Below, in pieces: positions 4,883-11,130 of a stretch of DNA of 11,130 nucleotides (positions are counted from its first letter, which is position 1; every line of letters starts with the position of its first letter). The position numbers and the translations under genes were made by a program. Origin of the DNA: DATBAK01 sp036787815 (lineage in GTDB: Bacteria; Actinomycetota; Acidimicrobiia; IMCC26256; PALSA-610); the NCBI GenBank assembly GCA_036787815.1, contig DAIQOP010000126.1, forward strand, positions 1 through 11,130, written 5' to 3'. Below the pieces are notes generated by a model. The model worked only from the letters and a program-made list of their open reading frames with translations. It made no database searches and had not been told where the DNA came from.

Positions 4883-6130
4883 ATGACCGCTGCCGACCAT
4901 AGGGGTCGCGTGCGGGTCGCGGTCACCGGTCTCGGCGTCAAGACCCCGGCCGGGTGTGACCTCAACTCGTTCTGGGCAACCCTCGTCGCCGGTGAGTCGA
5001 CCGCGGCGCTGCTCACGCTGGTCGATCCGGCCGATCTCGCCGTCACCTTCGGCTGCGAGGTCCGCGACTTCGACGTGACCGCGTACGTCCCGGCGAAGGA
5101 AGCGCGCCGGCTCGACCGCTCGTCGCAGCTCGGCGTCGCCGCGGCCGCGGACGCGTTCGCGGATGCGGGCGATGTCGGCGCCGACCCGGCCCGCTGTGGC
5201 GTGGTCATGGGCGGAGGGGTCGGCGGCCTCACCACGCTCGAGGAGCAGATCATCGTCCGGTACGAGAAGGGCTCGACACGCGTGAGCCCGTTCCTCGTGC
5301 CGATGATGATGGTGAACGCGACGGCCGGCACCATCGCGATGCGATTCGGCTGGACGGGCCCCAACCTCTGCGTCGCCACGGCCTGCGCGGCGAGCGCGAA
5401 CGCGATCGGCGAAGCCGCCCGGTTGATCCGCTACGGCGAGGCCGACGTGATGCTGGCCGGCGGCGCGGAGTGCTCGATCACGCCGACCGCGATGGGCGCG
5501 TTCGCGCGTATGACGGCTCTCAGCACCCGCAACGACGACCCGACACACGCGTCGCGGCCGTTCGACATCGATCGCGACGGCTTCGTGATGGGCGAAGGCG
5601 CCGCGGCACTCGTGCTCGAATCGTGGGACCGCGCGGTGGCGCGCGGCGCGCACATCTACGGCGAGGTCGTCGGCTACGGCCGCAACTCCGACGCGTACCA
5701 CATCACCGCGCCGTCACCCGGCGGCGGGGGCGCGGCCGCGTGCATGCAGCTCGCGCTCGACGACGCGGGATTGACCATCGGCGACATCGCCCACGTGAAC
5801 GCGCACGGCACATCGACGCCGCTCAACGACGCGGCCGAGGCCGAGGCCCTCCACAAGGTGTTCGGCGACACTCCCCCGCCGACCACGTCGACCAAGGGCG
5901 TCACCGGCCATCTCATCGGTGCCGCCGGTGCGACCGAGGCCGTCGCGTGCCTCCTCGCGATCGAGAAGGGCGAGGTTCCGCCGACGGCGAACCTCGAGCA
6001 GATGGGCGACGACATCCGCCTCGATATCGTCACCGGTTCGCCGCGCAAGATCGCACCGGGCCCGGCCCTCTCGAACTCCTTCGGCTTCGGCGGCCACAAC
6101 GCGAGCCTGATCGTCGTCCCCGCCTCGTGA
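4883..6130 (+). CDS. fabF: 3-oxoacyl-ACP synthase II (KAS II) FabF
   Basis: This 415-residue condensing enzyme extends acyl-ACP by two carbons using malonyl-ACP. The Cys-His-His set is complete: Cys168 in VATACAASAN, His308 in NAHGTSTPLND and His343 in KGVTGHLIGAAG, with the conserved Lys338. The gating and C-terminal motif SNSFGFGGHNAS is present. Length matches FabF and KasA (about 410-420). Only one such gene is present, whereas mycobacteria have kasA and kasB side by side. The ribosome site is weak and lies inside the acpP 3' end. The stop overlaps the GTG of the next gene (GTGA). Confidence 0.96.
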   Translation: MTAADHRGRVRVAVTGLGVKTPAGCDLNSFWATLVAGESTAALLTLVDPADLAVTFGCEVRDFDVTAYVPAKEARRLDRSSQLGVAAAADAFADAGDVGADPARCGVVMGGGVGGLTTLEEQIIVRYEKGSTRVSPFLVPMMMVNATAGTIAMRFGWTGPNLCVATACAASANAIGEAARLIRYGEADVMLAGGAECSITPTAMGAFARMTALSTRNDDPTHASRPFDIDRDGFVMGEGAAALVLESWDRAVARGAHIYGEVVGYGRNSDAYHITAPSPGGGGAAACMQLALDDAGLTIGDIAHVNAHGTSTPLNDAAEAEALHKVFGDTPPPTTSTKGVTGHLIGAAGATEAVACLLAIEKGEVPPTANLEQMGDDIRLDIVTGSPRKIAPGPALSNSFGFGGHNASLIVVPAS

Positions 6131-7497
6131 CCGGCGCGGTCGCGATCGGCGCACGCGTCGACGCTGCCGCGACGGCAGGGCTGCGCCAGATCGACGGCCG
6201 ACCCGTGGCGTGGTTCCGCGTGTCGGGTGGCGCCCACCACGGCGCGATCGGCGCCACCGGAGCGATGACCATCGCGCGGGCCGTGCAGATGGGCATCGAT
6301 TCCCACATCCCGATCGTCGGAGTGCTCGACACCTCCGGTGCGGAGCTGCGCGACAACGTCGCCGCGCTCGACGGGTGGGGACGTATCGCGCGGGCCTTCG
6401 CGCGTGCGTCGGGCGTCGTTCCGACGGTGCTCACGGTGATCGGCCCGTGCGTGTCGGGACCGGCCCTCCTCCTGGGGCTCGTCGATCTCGTCGTGATGAC
6501 GGCCGGCGCGTTCGCGTACGTGAGTGGGCCCGATTCGGTCGTTGAGTTCACCGGCATCGCCGTCGACCGCACGACCCTCGGCGGCGCCGCGATGCACGGC
6601 ACGACGAGCGGCGTCGCGTCGCTCGTCGTCGCCGATGCCGACGCCGCGGACGATGCGGTCGCGGCGCTGCTCTCGTACCTCCCGAACCACCACCTCGAGG
6701 ATCCCCCCGTCGTCGCGACAACGGACTCCCCCGACCGCGCATGCCTCGCGGCCGCGAGGACCGTGCCCGGCACCGCTTCGCGCGCGTACGACGTGAGGGT
6801 CGTGGTCGAGGACGTCCTCGACACGGAGAGCTTCGTGGAGCTGCGCGCCGGATACGCGCCGAACCTGGTCACCGGGCTCGGCCACCTCGACGGTCGCCCG
6901 GTCGGGGTCGTCGCCAACCAACCCGCGCACCGCGCGGGCACCCTCGACATCGAGGCCTCCCGCAAGGCGGCACGCTTCGTCGAGTGGTGCGACGCGTTCA
7001 ATGTGCCGATCATCACATTGGTCGACACGCCGGGTTTCGAGCCCGGACGCGATCTCGAATGGCGCGGCATGATCCGCCACGGTGCGGAGCTGGTGCACGC
7101 CTACTCTGCCGCGACGGTTCCCCGGATCTGTGTGGTCCTGCGCAAGGCGTACGGCGGCGCGTACATCGTGATGGACTCGCGCGGCGTCGGCAACGACATC
7201 TGCCTCGCGTGGCCCGGCGCGGAGATCGCGGTCATGGGCGCCTCTGGCGCGGTGCAGATCCTCCACGGCCGGCGCCTGGCAACGCTCGATGCCGCCGAAC
7301 GACCAGCCGCCGAGCGATCGCTCACCGACGAGTACGAGGCGGCCTTCTCGAACCCGTACCGCGCCGCCGAGCGCGGCTACGTCGACGCGGTCATCGCACC
7401 CGCCGACACCCGGCGCATGCTCGTCGTCACGCTCGACACGCTCGCGACCAAGCGCGATCGACCCCGAGCACGACGCCATTCCAACGGCCCGCTCTAG
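6127..7497 (+). CDS. Acyl-CoA carboxylase carboxyltransferase subunit (AccD6-like), N-terminally short
   Basis: This 456-residue protein has both crotonase-like halves of the carboxyltransferase family that moves CO2 from biotin to acyl-CoA, here probably acetyl-CoA to malonyl-CoA. The C-terminal half is highly typical: VDTPGFEPG (299-307), EWRGMIRHGA (311-320), RKAYGGAY (339-346) and AWPGAEIAVMGASGAV (361-376). The tail RRHSNGPL resembles the AccD6 ending. The N-terminal half is divergent: DTSGAEL (68-74) replaces the usual DSGGAR-type motif, and GPCVSG (106-111) replaces GPCAGG, so one glycine of an oxyanion pair is Ser110. About 35-40 residues found at the N-terminus of AccD6 are missing. 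It starts with GTG inside the fabF stop (GTGA) with no visible Shine-Dalgarno, so coupling to fabF is likely. Substrate is inferred from context. Confidence 0.9.
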   Translation: MTGAVAIGARVDAAATAGLRQIDGRPVAWFRVSGGAHHGAIGATGAMTIARAVQMGIDSHIPIVGVLDTSGAELRDNVAALDGWGRIARAFARASGVVPTVLTVIGPCVSGPALLLGLVDLVVMTAGAFAYVSGPDSVVEFTGIAVDRTTLGGAAMHGTTSGVASLVVADADAADDAVAALLSYLPNHHLEDPPVVATTDSPDRACLAAARTVPGTASRAYDVRVVVEDVLDTESFVELRAGYAPNLVTGLGHLDGRPVGVVANQPAHRAGTLDIEASRKAARFVEWCDAFNVPIITLVDTPGFEPGRDLEWRGMIRHGAELVHAYSAATVPRICVVLRKAYGGAYIVMDSRGVGNDICLAWPGAEIAVMGASGAVQILHGRRLATLDAAERPAAERSLTDEYEAAFSNPYRAAERGYVDAVIAPADTRRMLVVTLDTLATKRDRPRARRHSNGPL

Positions 7498-7509
7498 ACA
7501 GGACGAACC

Positions 7510-8268
7510 ATGCCGCTGCTCGCAGATCGACGCATCCTCGTCACCGGTGTGCTGAACGACGCCTCCATCGGCTTCGCCGTCGCCCGGCGAGCGCAGGAAG
7601 AGGGAGCCGAAGTGGTACTCACGTCGTTCGGCCGCGCGATGAGCCTCACGCAACGGGCCGCACGACGCCTCCCCGAACCGGTCGAGATCGTCGAGCTCGA
7701 CGTGGCGGACACCGCGCACCTCGCGTCGCTCGCCGAGCGGGTCGGCGGTCGGCTCGACGGCGTGCTCCACGCGATCGCGTTCGCGCCCGAGTCGTGCCTG
7801 GGCGGCGGGTTCCTCACCGCGCCGTGGGAGGACGTCGCGGTTGCCGTGCACGTCTCGGCCTATTCGCTCAAGGCACTGGCCGTCGCCTGCCGGCCGCTGA
7901 TGACCGGCGGCGGCTCGATCGTCGGGCTCGACTTCGATGCGACCCAGGCGTGGCCCGTGTACGACTGGATGGGAGTGGCCAAGGCCGCCTTCGAATCGAC
8001 CGCGCGCTACCTCGCCCGCGACCTCGGTGGTGACGGCATCCGGGTGAACCTGGTCGCGGCCGGGCCGGTGCGCACGGTCGCGGCGAAGAGCATCCCCGGC
8101 TTCGACCAGTTCGAAGACGTGTGGCAGCAACGGGCACCCCTCGGCTGGAACGTGAAGGACTCGGAGCCCGTCGCACGCGCGTGCGTCGCACTGCTCTCCG
8201 ACCTGTTCCCCATGACCACCGGCGAGATCATCCACGTCGACGGCGGCTTCCACGCCGTCGGCGCCTGA
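7510..8268 (+). CDS. fabI: NADH-dependent enoyl-ACP reductase, FabI/InhA type
   Basis: This 252-residue SDR-type enzyme reduces the trans-2-enoyl-ACP double bond, the last step of each elongation cycle. It follows InhA closely: VTGVLNDASIG (11-21), FDATQAWPVYDWMGVAKAA with Tyr151, Met154 and Lys158 (InhA Tyr158, Met161, Lys165), NLVAAGPVRT, QRAPLGWNVKD, and the C-terminal GEIIHVDGG. Phe142 matches InhA Phe149. Two differences stand out: the position of InhA Ser94 is Ala88 (HAIAF), and the substrate-binding loop between VRT and QRAP is about ten residues shorter than in InhA. The ATG has AGGA (7500-7503) upstream and lies 12 bases after the carboxyltransferase stop, making it the last gene of the operon. 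Confidence 0.96.
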   Translation: MPLLADRRILVTGVLNDASIGFAVARRAQEEGAEVVLTSFGRAMSLTQRAARRLPEPVEIVELDVADTAHLASLAERVGGRLDGVLHAIAFAPESCLGGGFLTAPWEDVAVAVHVSAYSLKALAVACRPLMTGGGSIVGLDFDATQAWPVYDWMGVAKAAFESTARYLARDLGGDGIRVNLVAAGPVRTVAAKSIPGFDQFEDVWQQRAPLGWNVKDSEPVARACVALLSDLFPMTTGEIIHVDGGFHAVGA

Positions 8269-8330
8269 CACCGGGCCGGGAGCACCCCCTCATCGGGCGC
8301 GCCCCGGGTCGCGTGTACTAAGCAAGCGGG

Positions 8331-9767
8331 ATGTCGCGCCTCCGCGAGCGCCCGCGCGAATGGTGGCGGGGTGTCGGCTCGCCCAGCGTGCGGGCACTGC
8401 TGCTGCTCATCCTGTTCGTGGGCGGCGGCCTCAGAGTCGCGTGGGTTGCGCACGCGGGCGTCGCCCCGCGCTTCGGTGGTGACCCGGCGTCGTACCTCCT
8501 GCTCGGAGAGACGATCGCGAGCGGGAACGGATACACGAACCCGTTCACCGAGTTCGAGAACGTCGCCCGCCGGGCGGATCACCAGCCGCTCATCCCGCGT
8601 CAGCCCTTCTCGTTCTACCCGCCGGGCTACCCCGTGTTCGTGGCGGCCGTCGTGTGGGTCGTCTGGCATACGCCGATCCCCGACGGCGACGTGGTGCGAG
8701 CAGTCGGGTACGCGCAGGCCCTGCTCGGCGTGCTCACGATCCTGATGGCCTTCGCGCTCGCCCGGAAAGTGTTCGACACCCGCATCGGTCTCGTCGCGGC
8801 GGCGATCGTCGCGCTGTTCCCCAACCTGATCACGACCACCGCGACCCTGCAACTCGAGACGTTCGTCGTGGCGGTGAGCCTCGCGATGCTGCTCGTGCTG
8901 TTGCCCTCCGCGACACGGGAAGACCCGCGCGCCGCCCGCCTCGTGGTGGGCGGAGCGCTCATGGGCGCCGCGGTGCTCGTGCGCCCGACGATCCTGCTGT
9001 TCCTCGTCGCGTTCGCCGCGGCGCGCGCGGCGTTGCGACGACCCTGGCGAGAGACCGTGAGCGCCGTCGCGATCGTGTTGGGCGCGGCGGTGGCGGTGGT
9101 CGCGCCGTGGACGGTGCGCAACGCGGTCGCACTCCACGCGTTCGTGCCCGTCTCGACCAACGTCGGCTCGACCATCTGCCCGTCGCGCAACCCGGAGGCC
9201 ACCGGCGGCTTCGACACCGGGATCCTCGAGCGCCAGTGCGTCCCGCCGCACGCCACCGGCACGCCGTCGCAGCAGGACGTCGCCGCGAACACGTACGGCA
9301 CGCACCAGGCGATCCATTGGGTGCTCGCCCATCCGCTCCAGGAGGTGAAGATGTGGTTCTGGCGCGGCGAGATCTCCTACGCCAGCGATTCGAGCGGGCT
9401 CGACGAGTTCGGGCTCTCGATGGACCGCCGCTGGGCCAGCGCCGCGAAGGCGCTGTCCGACGGTGCCGCGTTCGTCGTGCTGGGCTTTGCCGCCGTGGGG
9501 ATCGCCGTCGCGCGACGACGCCGCCCGGCCGGCACCTTCCTGCTCGTTGCCGCGCTCGCGTACGCGGCCGTGCCGATCATCCTCCAGGGAGACCCGCGCT
9601 ACCGCGTGCCCGCCGATCCGTTACTCGTGATCCTCGCGGCCGCGGGATTGTGCGCCGCCCTCGACGGGGCCCGGCGCGCAACCTCGACGCCCGAGCCCGA
9701 GAGAACGATCTTCACCAGAGCCCAAGACGGAGGCGAATCATTCGCCCGGCATCGCCCATTCCGCTGA
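8331..9767 (+). CDS. Polytopic GT-C glycosyltransferase (ArnT/PMT-like)
   Basis: This 478-residue membrane protein has about ten hydrophobic segments. The first is at residues 20-42; others include VGYAQALLGVLTILMAFALA, LVVGGALMGAAVLVRPTI and VSAVAIVLGAAVAVVAPW, with two more near the C-terminus. The GT-C pattern is present: an acidic first loop after helix one (RFGGDPASYLLLGE, with Asp51), a PPGYP motif in the next loop, and the late RYRVPADPLL motif before the last helix. Such enzymes transfer a sugar from a polyprenyl-phosphate donor outside the membrane; acceptor and sugar are unknown here. A soluble loop between helices holds two Cys (about residues 283 and 303). It lies 62 bases after fabI. 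TACTAA at 8316-8321 could be a -10 for a nearly leaderless transcript. Confidence 0.85.
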   Translation: MSRLRERPREWWRGVGSPSVRALLLLILFVGGGLRVAWVAHAGVAPRFGGDPASYLLLGETIASGNGYTNPFTEFENVARRADHQPLIPRQPFSFYPPGYPVFVAAVVWVVWHTPIPDGDVVRAVGYAQALLGVLTILMAFALARKVFDTRIGLVAAAIVALFPNLITTTATLQLETFVVAVSLAMLLVLLPSATREDPRAARLVVGGALMGAAVLVRPTILLFLVAFAAARAALRRPWRETVSAVAIVLGAAVAVVAPWTVRNAVALHAFVPVSTNVGSTICPSRNPEATGGFDTGILERQCVPPHATGTPSQQDVAANTYGTHQAIHWVLAHPLQEVKMWFWRGEISYASDSSGLDEFGLSMDRRWASAAKALSDGAAFVVLGFAAVGIAVARRRRPAGTFLLVAALAYAAVPIILQGDPRYRVPADPLLVILAAAGLCAALDGARRATSTPEPERTIFTRAQDGGESFARHRPFR

Positions 9768-9783
9768 TATGTCGATCATCAAT

Positions 9784-9810
9784 CGGTCCGACAGGTGTTC
9801 CGCGGGACCG
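9784..9810 (+). terminator. Weak inverted repeat between convergent genes
   Basis: CGGTCC (9784-9789) pairs with GGACCG (9805-9810) across a 15-base loop, 17 bases after the stop of the glycosyltransferase gene and before the end of the convergent gene at 9868. The stem is only 6 bp with no T-run. Position is its main support. Confidence 0.22.
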
Positions 9811-9867
9811 CCCGGCGCGCAGATCTGCCTGATGGATGCTGGTGGGAGCGTTGGAGCCTGTGCCGCG

Positions 9868-10269
9868 CTACTCGTCGCGGCCGAGCACAGTCTGTGCGTA
9901 TGCCAGCATCTCGCCCAGCGTGAATGATCGGGCTTCGGGTTCGTGGAGTGCCCAGCCGTGACCCCGACCGGAGCCTGAGGCGTCGCCGGAAACCAGCTCG
10001 ATGTGATTGACGAGTTGACTGACGTCGTGCGGCGGACCGGACCACACGCCATCATCAGCAACGGCCGCGCTGATGTGGTTCACGAGTCGGCGAGCGACTC
10101 GCTGTCGGTCCGTGCCAGGCCGTACGAACAGCTGCCCGACGATCCTGTCGTCGGCCACCCATGCCAGGTACACAGCGTCCGACGCCGGTCGATTCTGCCC
10201 GGAGTGGCTGGGAATCCAGTCCGGCAACCCCGCTCGCTCGCGCTCTCGCCGAGACGGAAGATCGTCCAT
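9868..10269 (-). CDS. Unidentified soluble protein
   Basis: This 133-residue protein begins MDDLPSRRERERAGLPDWIP. It has no membrane segment or signal peptide. Visible parts are a basic N-terminus, a possible strand pair (DAVYLAWVADDRIVGQLFVR, about residues 31-50), a helix-like RVARRLVNHISAAVADD stretch, a Ser/Gly linker (SGDASGSGRGHGWA), and an amphipathic C-terminal helix (LGEMLAYAQTVLG). I recognise no family. The frame stays open upstream to another ATG at 10380, which would add 37 residues of low-complexity sequence; neither start has a good ribosome site, and I prefer the shorter form because the upper start would collide with the divergent gene. The sequence is visibly less GC-biased than the fatty-acid operon. 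Confidence 0.6.
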   Translation of the reverse strand: MDDLPSRRERERAGLPDWIPSHSGQNRPASDAVYLAWVADDRIVGQLFVRPGTDRQRVARRLVNHISAAVADDGVWSGPPHDVSQLVNHIELVSGDASGSGRGHGWALHEPEARSFTLGEMLAYAQTVLGRDE

Positions 10270-10378
10270 CAAAGCGACAGTCTTGCGCGTCAGGATGGAC
10301 TCAGCGGTCCCTCCGTGCGGCACCAAACTGCGGCTCGCCGCTACTGCCGGTGAGCCGGATCGGGCGGGCTGTGCGCTC

Positions 10379-10804
10379 ATGGGGGAGCCTGAGCGGTCCG
10401 GGAATGTCGGGTCTCGCCTCGGCCGGTTGTGCGATCACTCGCCGTACACGGTTGCCGCGATCGCACTGGCGGCCATGGCGATCATGTTCGATACCTTCCG
10501 GCGCCTCTACCACGCCCACGGCCCGCGAGCCTGGCTCGACTGGGTCGTGCTTGGGTTCGCTCTGTACGCATGCGGAGGGCTCTTCCTGCTTCCGCGACTT
10601 GTCATGCGCGGGCGGAAGCCGCCTACCGATGCGTCCCTCGCAAACCTTCGGTACGCCGTCGCCACAAGTCCTTGTCTCATCGGCCTTGGCACATGGTCGA
10701 GCGGCGGCGATGAGTGGTCCGCAGTTGTCGCGTTTCTTACGGCGGCGGCGCTACTTCTCCTGGCCGCTCGTGTCACGGCCTCGCGCCGGACGATGCGCAC
10801 ATAG
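10379..10804 (+). CDS. Unidentified small multi-pass membrane protein
   Basis: This 141-residue protein has about four hydrophobic segments: 23-37 (YTVAAIALAAMAIMF), 52-71 (LDWVVLGFALYACGGLFLLP), a weaker one near 89-105, and 112-129 (WSAVVAFLTAAALLLLAA). It ends in a short basic tail. The frame is open further upstream, but that part is antisense to the 9868-10269 gene and looks like shadow sequence; the ATG at 10379, with GGGCGGG about 10 bases upstream, gives a sensible short N-terminus. I recognise no family. A terminator-like hairpin spans its stop codon. It diverges from the unidentified minus-strand gene, and the two may be functionally linked, but nothing in the sequence shows how. 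Confidence 0.6.
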   Translation: MGEPERSGNVGSRLGRLCDHSPYTVAAIALAAMAIMFDTFRRLYHAHGPRAWLDWVVLGFALYACGGLFLLPRLVMRGRKPPTDASLANLRYAVATSPCLIGLGTWSSGGDEWSAVVAFLTAAALLLLAARVTASRRTMRT

Positions 10805-10821
10805 CTGCGCGAGCTGTGCGC
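10795..10821 (+). terminator. Hairpin at the end of the 10379-10804 gene
   Basis: GCGCAC (10795-10800) pairs with GTGCGC (10816-10821), and AGCT (10803-10806) with AGCT (10812-10815), around a GCGCG loop and a 2-base bulge (10801-10802). The 10-bp stem overlaps the stop codon TAG of the upstream gene. No T-run follows. Confidence 0.45.
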
Positions 10822-10916
10822 GGTTCACGACCTCAAAACTCCAGGCAACGCGGAACCGTCGGCCGAAAGCGGGATCGGGCAGCCCACGCGTCGCTGCTCC
10901 ACCGACGCCGATGTGC

Positions 10917-11018
10917 TCAGCCGAGGGCGCTCTTCACCTTCTTGACGGTGTCCTTGGGGCTGACCAACTGGCCCGCACCGAGGCTCAGGCCCGCGATGAC
11001 CAGGTGGTGTCCCCTCAT
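10917..11018 (-). CDS. Possible 33-residue protein, downstream of a partial gene
   Basis: The minus strand reads ATG at 11018 to TGA at 10917. It encodes 33 residues, beginning MRGHHLVIAGLSLGAGQLVS and ending in the basic segment PKDTVKKVKSALG. Nearly every codon ends in G or C, which is strong for a random short ORF. AGGGA lies just before the ATG, a little too close for an ideal ribosome site. It starts 11 bases after the stop of the partial gene at 11030-11130 on the same strand, so it could be coupled to it. A short hydrophobic stretch (LVIAGLSLGAG) precedes the charged tail. I do not recognise it. It could also be a displaced tail of the upstream gene after a frameshift. Confidence 0.45.
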   Translation of the reverse strand: MRGHHLVIAGLSLGAGQLVSPKDTVKKVKSALG

Positions 11019-11029
11019 TCCCTGACGGT

Positions 11030-11130
11030 TCAGTAGTCGTGCATCGCTCGGAAGCTGATCCGGCCCGACACGTACACCGACGCGCCCGCGACGAGGAAGA
11101 GGAAAATTCCGCGCTTGTAATACGCGTGGG
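11030..11130 (-). CDS. C-terminal end of a gene entering from the right edge
   Basis: The minus strand is open from the window edge to a TGA at 11032-11030, giving the last 32 residues of a protein. They contain a hydrophobic segment (GIFLFLVAGASVYVSG) flanked by a basic YYKR and ending RISFRAMHDY. This looks like the last membrane helix of a membrane protein, and most codons end in G or C. The rest lies outside the window, so no function can be given. Confidence 0.55.
   Translation of the reverse strand, partial: HAYYKRGIFLFLVAGASVYVSGRISFRAMHDY

Noticed and set aside
5470..6126. Frame extending the carboxyltransferase upstream into fabF
   Set aside because: The extension is Arg-rich shadow sequence of fabF and does not supply the missing N-terminal region of the family.
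5674..8271. An 865-codon open frame on the minus strand
   Set aside because: It lies fully antisense to fabF, the carboxyltransferase and fabI, which have complete family motifs. Its product is an Arg/Gly/Asp/His-rich string without domains, a usual artefact in GC-rich coding DNA.
8269..8330. GC-rich repeats after fabI as a terminator
   Set aside because: GGGCGCGCCC is a palindrome without a loop, and the ACCGGG/CCCCGGGT pairing has a mismatch. I could not form a convincing hairpin, so the operon's terminator remains unlocated.
9819..9828. GCAGATCTGC palindrome
   Set aside because: A loopless 10-base palindrome with no partner site or nearby promoter to give it meaning.
1..11130. CRISPR arrays, insertion sequences, attachment sites
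   Set aside because: I looked for spaced direct repeats, transposase motifs and terminal repeats, including at the tRNA 3' end, and saw none.

Overview
The window is very GC-rich. Its genes end codons mostly in G or C, use GTG and TTG starts freely, and are packed with 4-base stop/start overlaps. Together with an enoyl reductase closest to mycobacterial InhA and a carboxyltransferase resembling mycobacterial AccD6, this points to an actinobacterium (Actinomycetota). A deep, non-mycobacterial lineage such as Acidimicrobiia is plausible, but that placement is inference.

Layout. Positions 1-319 hold the 5' part of an unidentified gene on the minus strand, with two small palindromes upstream. 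Next comes a tRNA-Leu(CAA) on the minus strand with a strong GC hairpin behind it, then a small plus-strand membrane-anchored protein (709-984). From 1008 to 8268 lies an almost complete type II fatty acid synthesis locus. The dehydratase fabZ points left. An eight-gene plus-strand operon points right: fabD, a small biotinyl/lipoyl-like protein, fabH, fabG, acpP, fabF, an accD-type carboxyltransferase and fabI/inhA. The 161-base gap between fabZ and fabD is the obvious control region and carries two interleaved inverted repeats. A second gap, before acpP, carries a 10-base tandem repeat.

How the genes work together. The carboxyltransferase presumably makes malonyl-CoA, FabD moves malonyl to ACP, and FabH starts the chain by condensation. 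FabF, FabG, FabZ and FabI then carry out condensation, ketoreduction, dehydration and enoyl reduction. The biotin carboxylase and a normal biotinylated carrier are not in the window. The 85-residue biotinyl-like protein keeps the fold pattern but lacks the modifiable lysine, and the carboxyltransferase is short at its N-terminus and altered in one conserved glycine pair. These two genes are the most unusual part of the locus.

From 8331 to 9767 is a polytopic GT-C (ArnT/PMT-like) glycosyltransferase. After it the sequence changes character: an unidentified minus-strand protein (9868-10269, possibly from 10380), a divergent multi-pass membrane protein (10379-10804) ending in a hairpin, a 33-residue minus-strand ORF (10917-11018), and the C-terminal end of another minus-strand gene that enters from the right edge (11030-11130).
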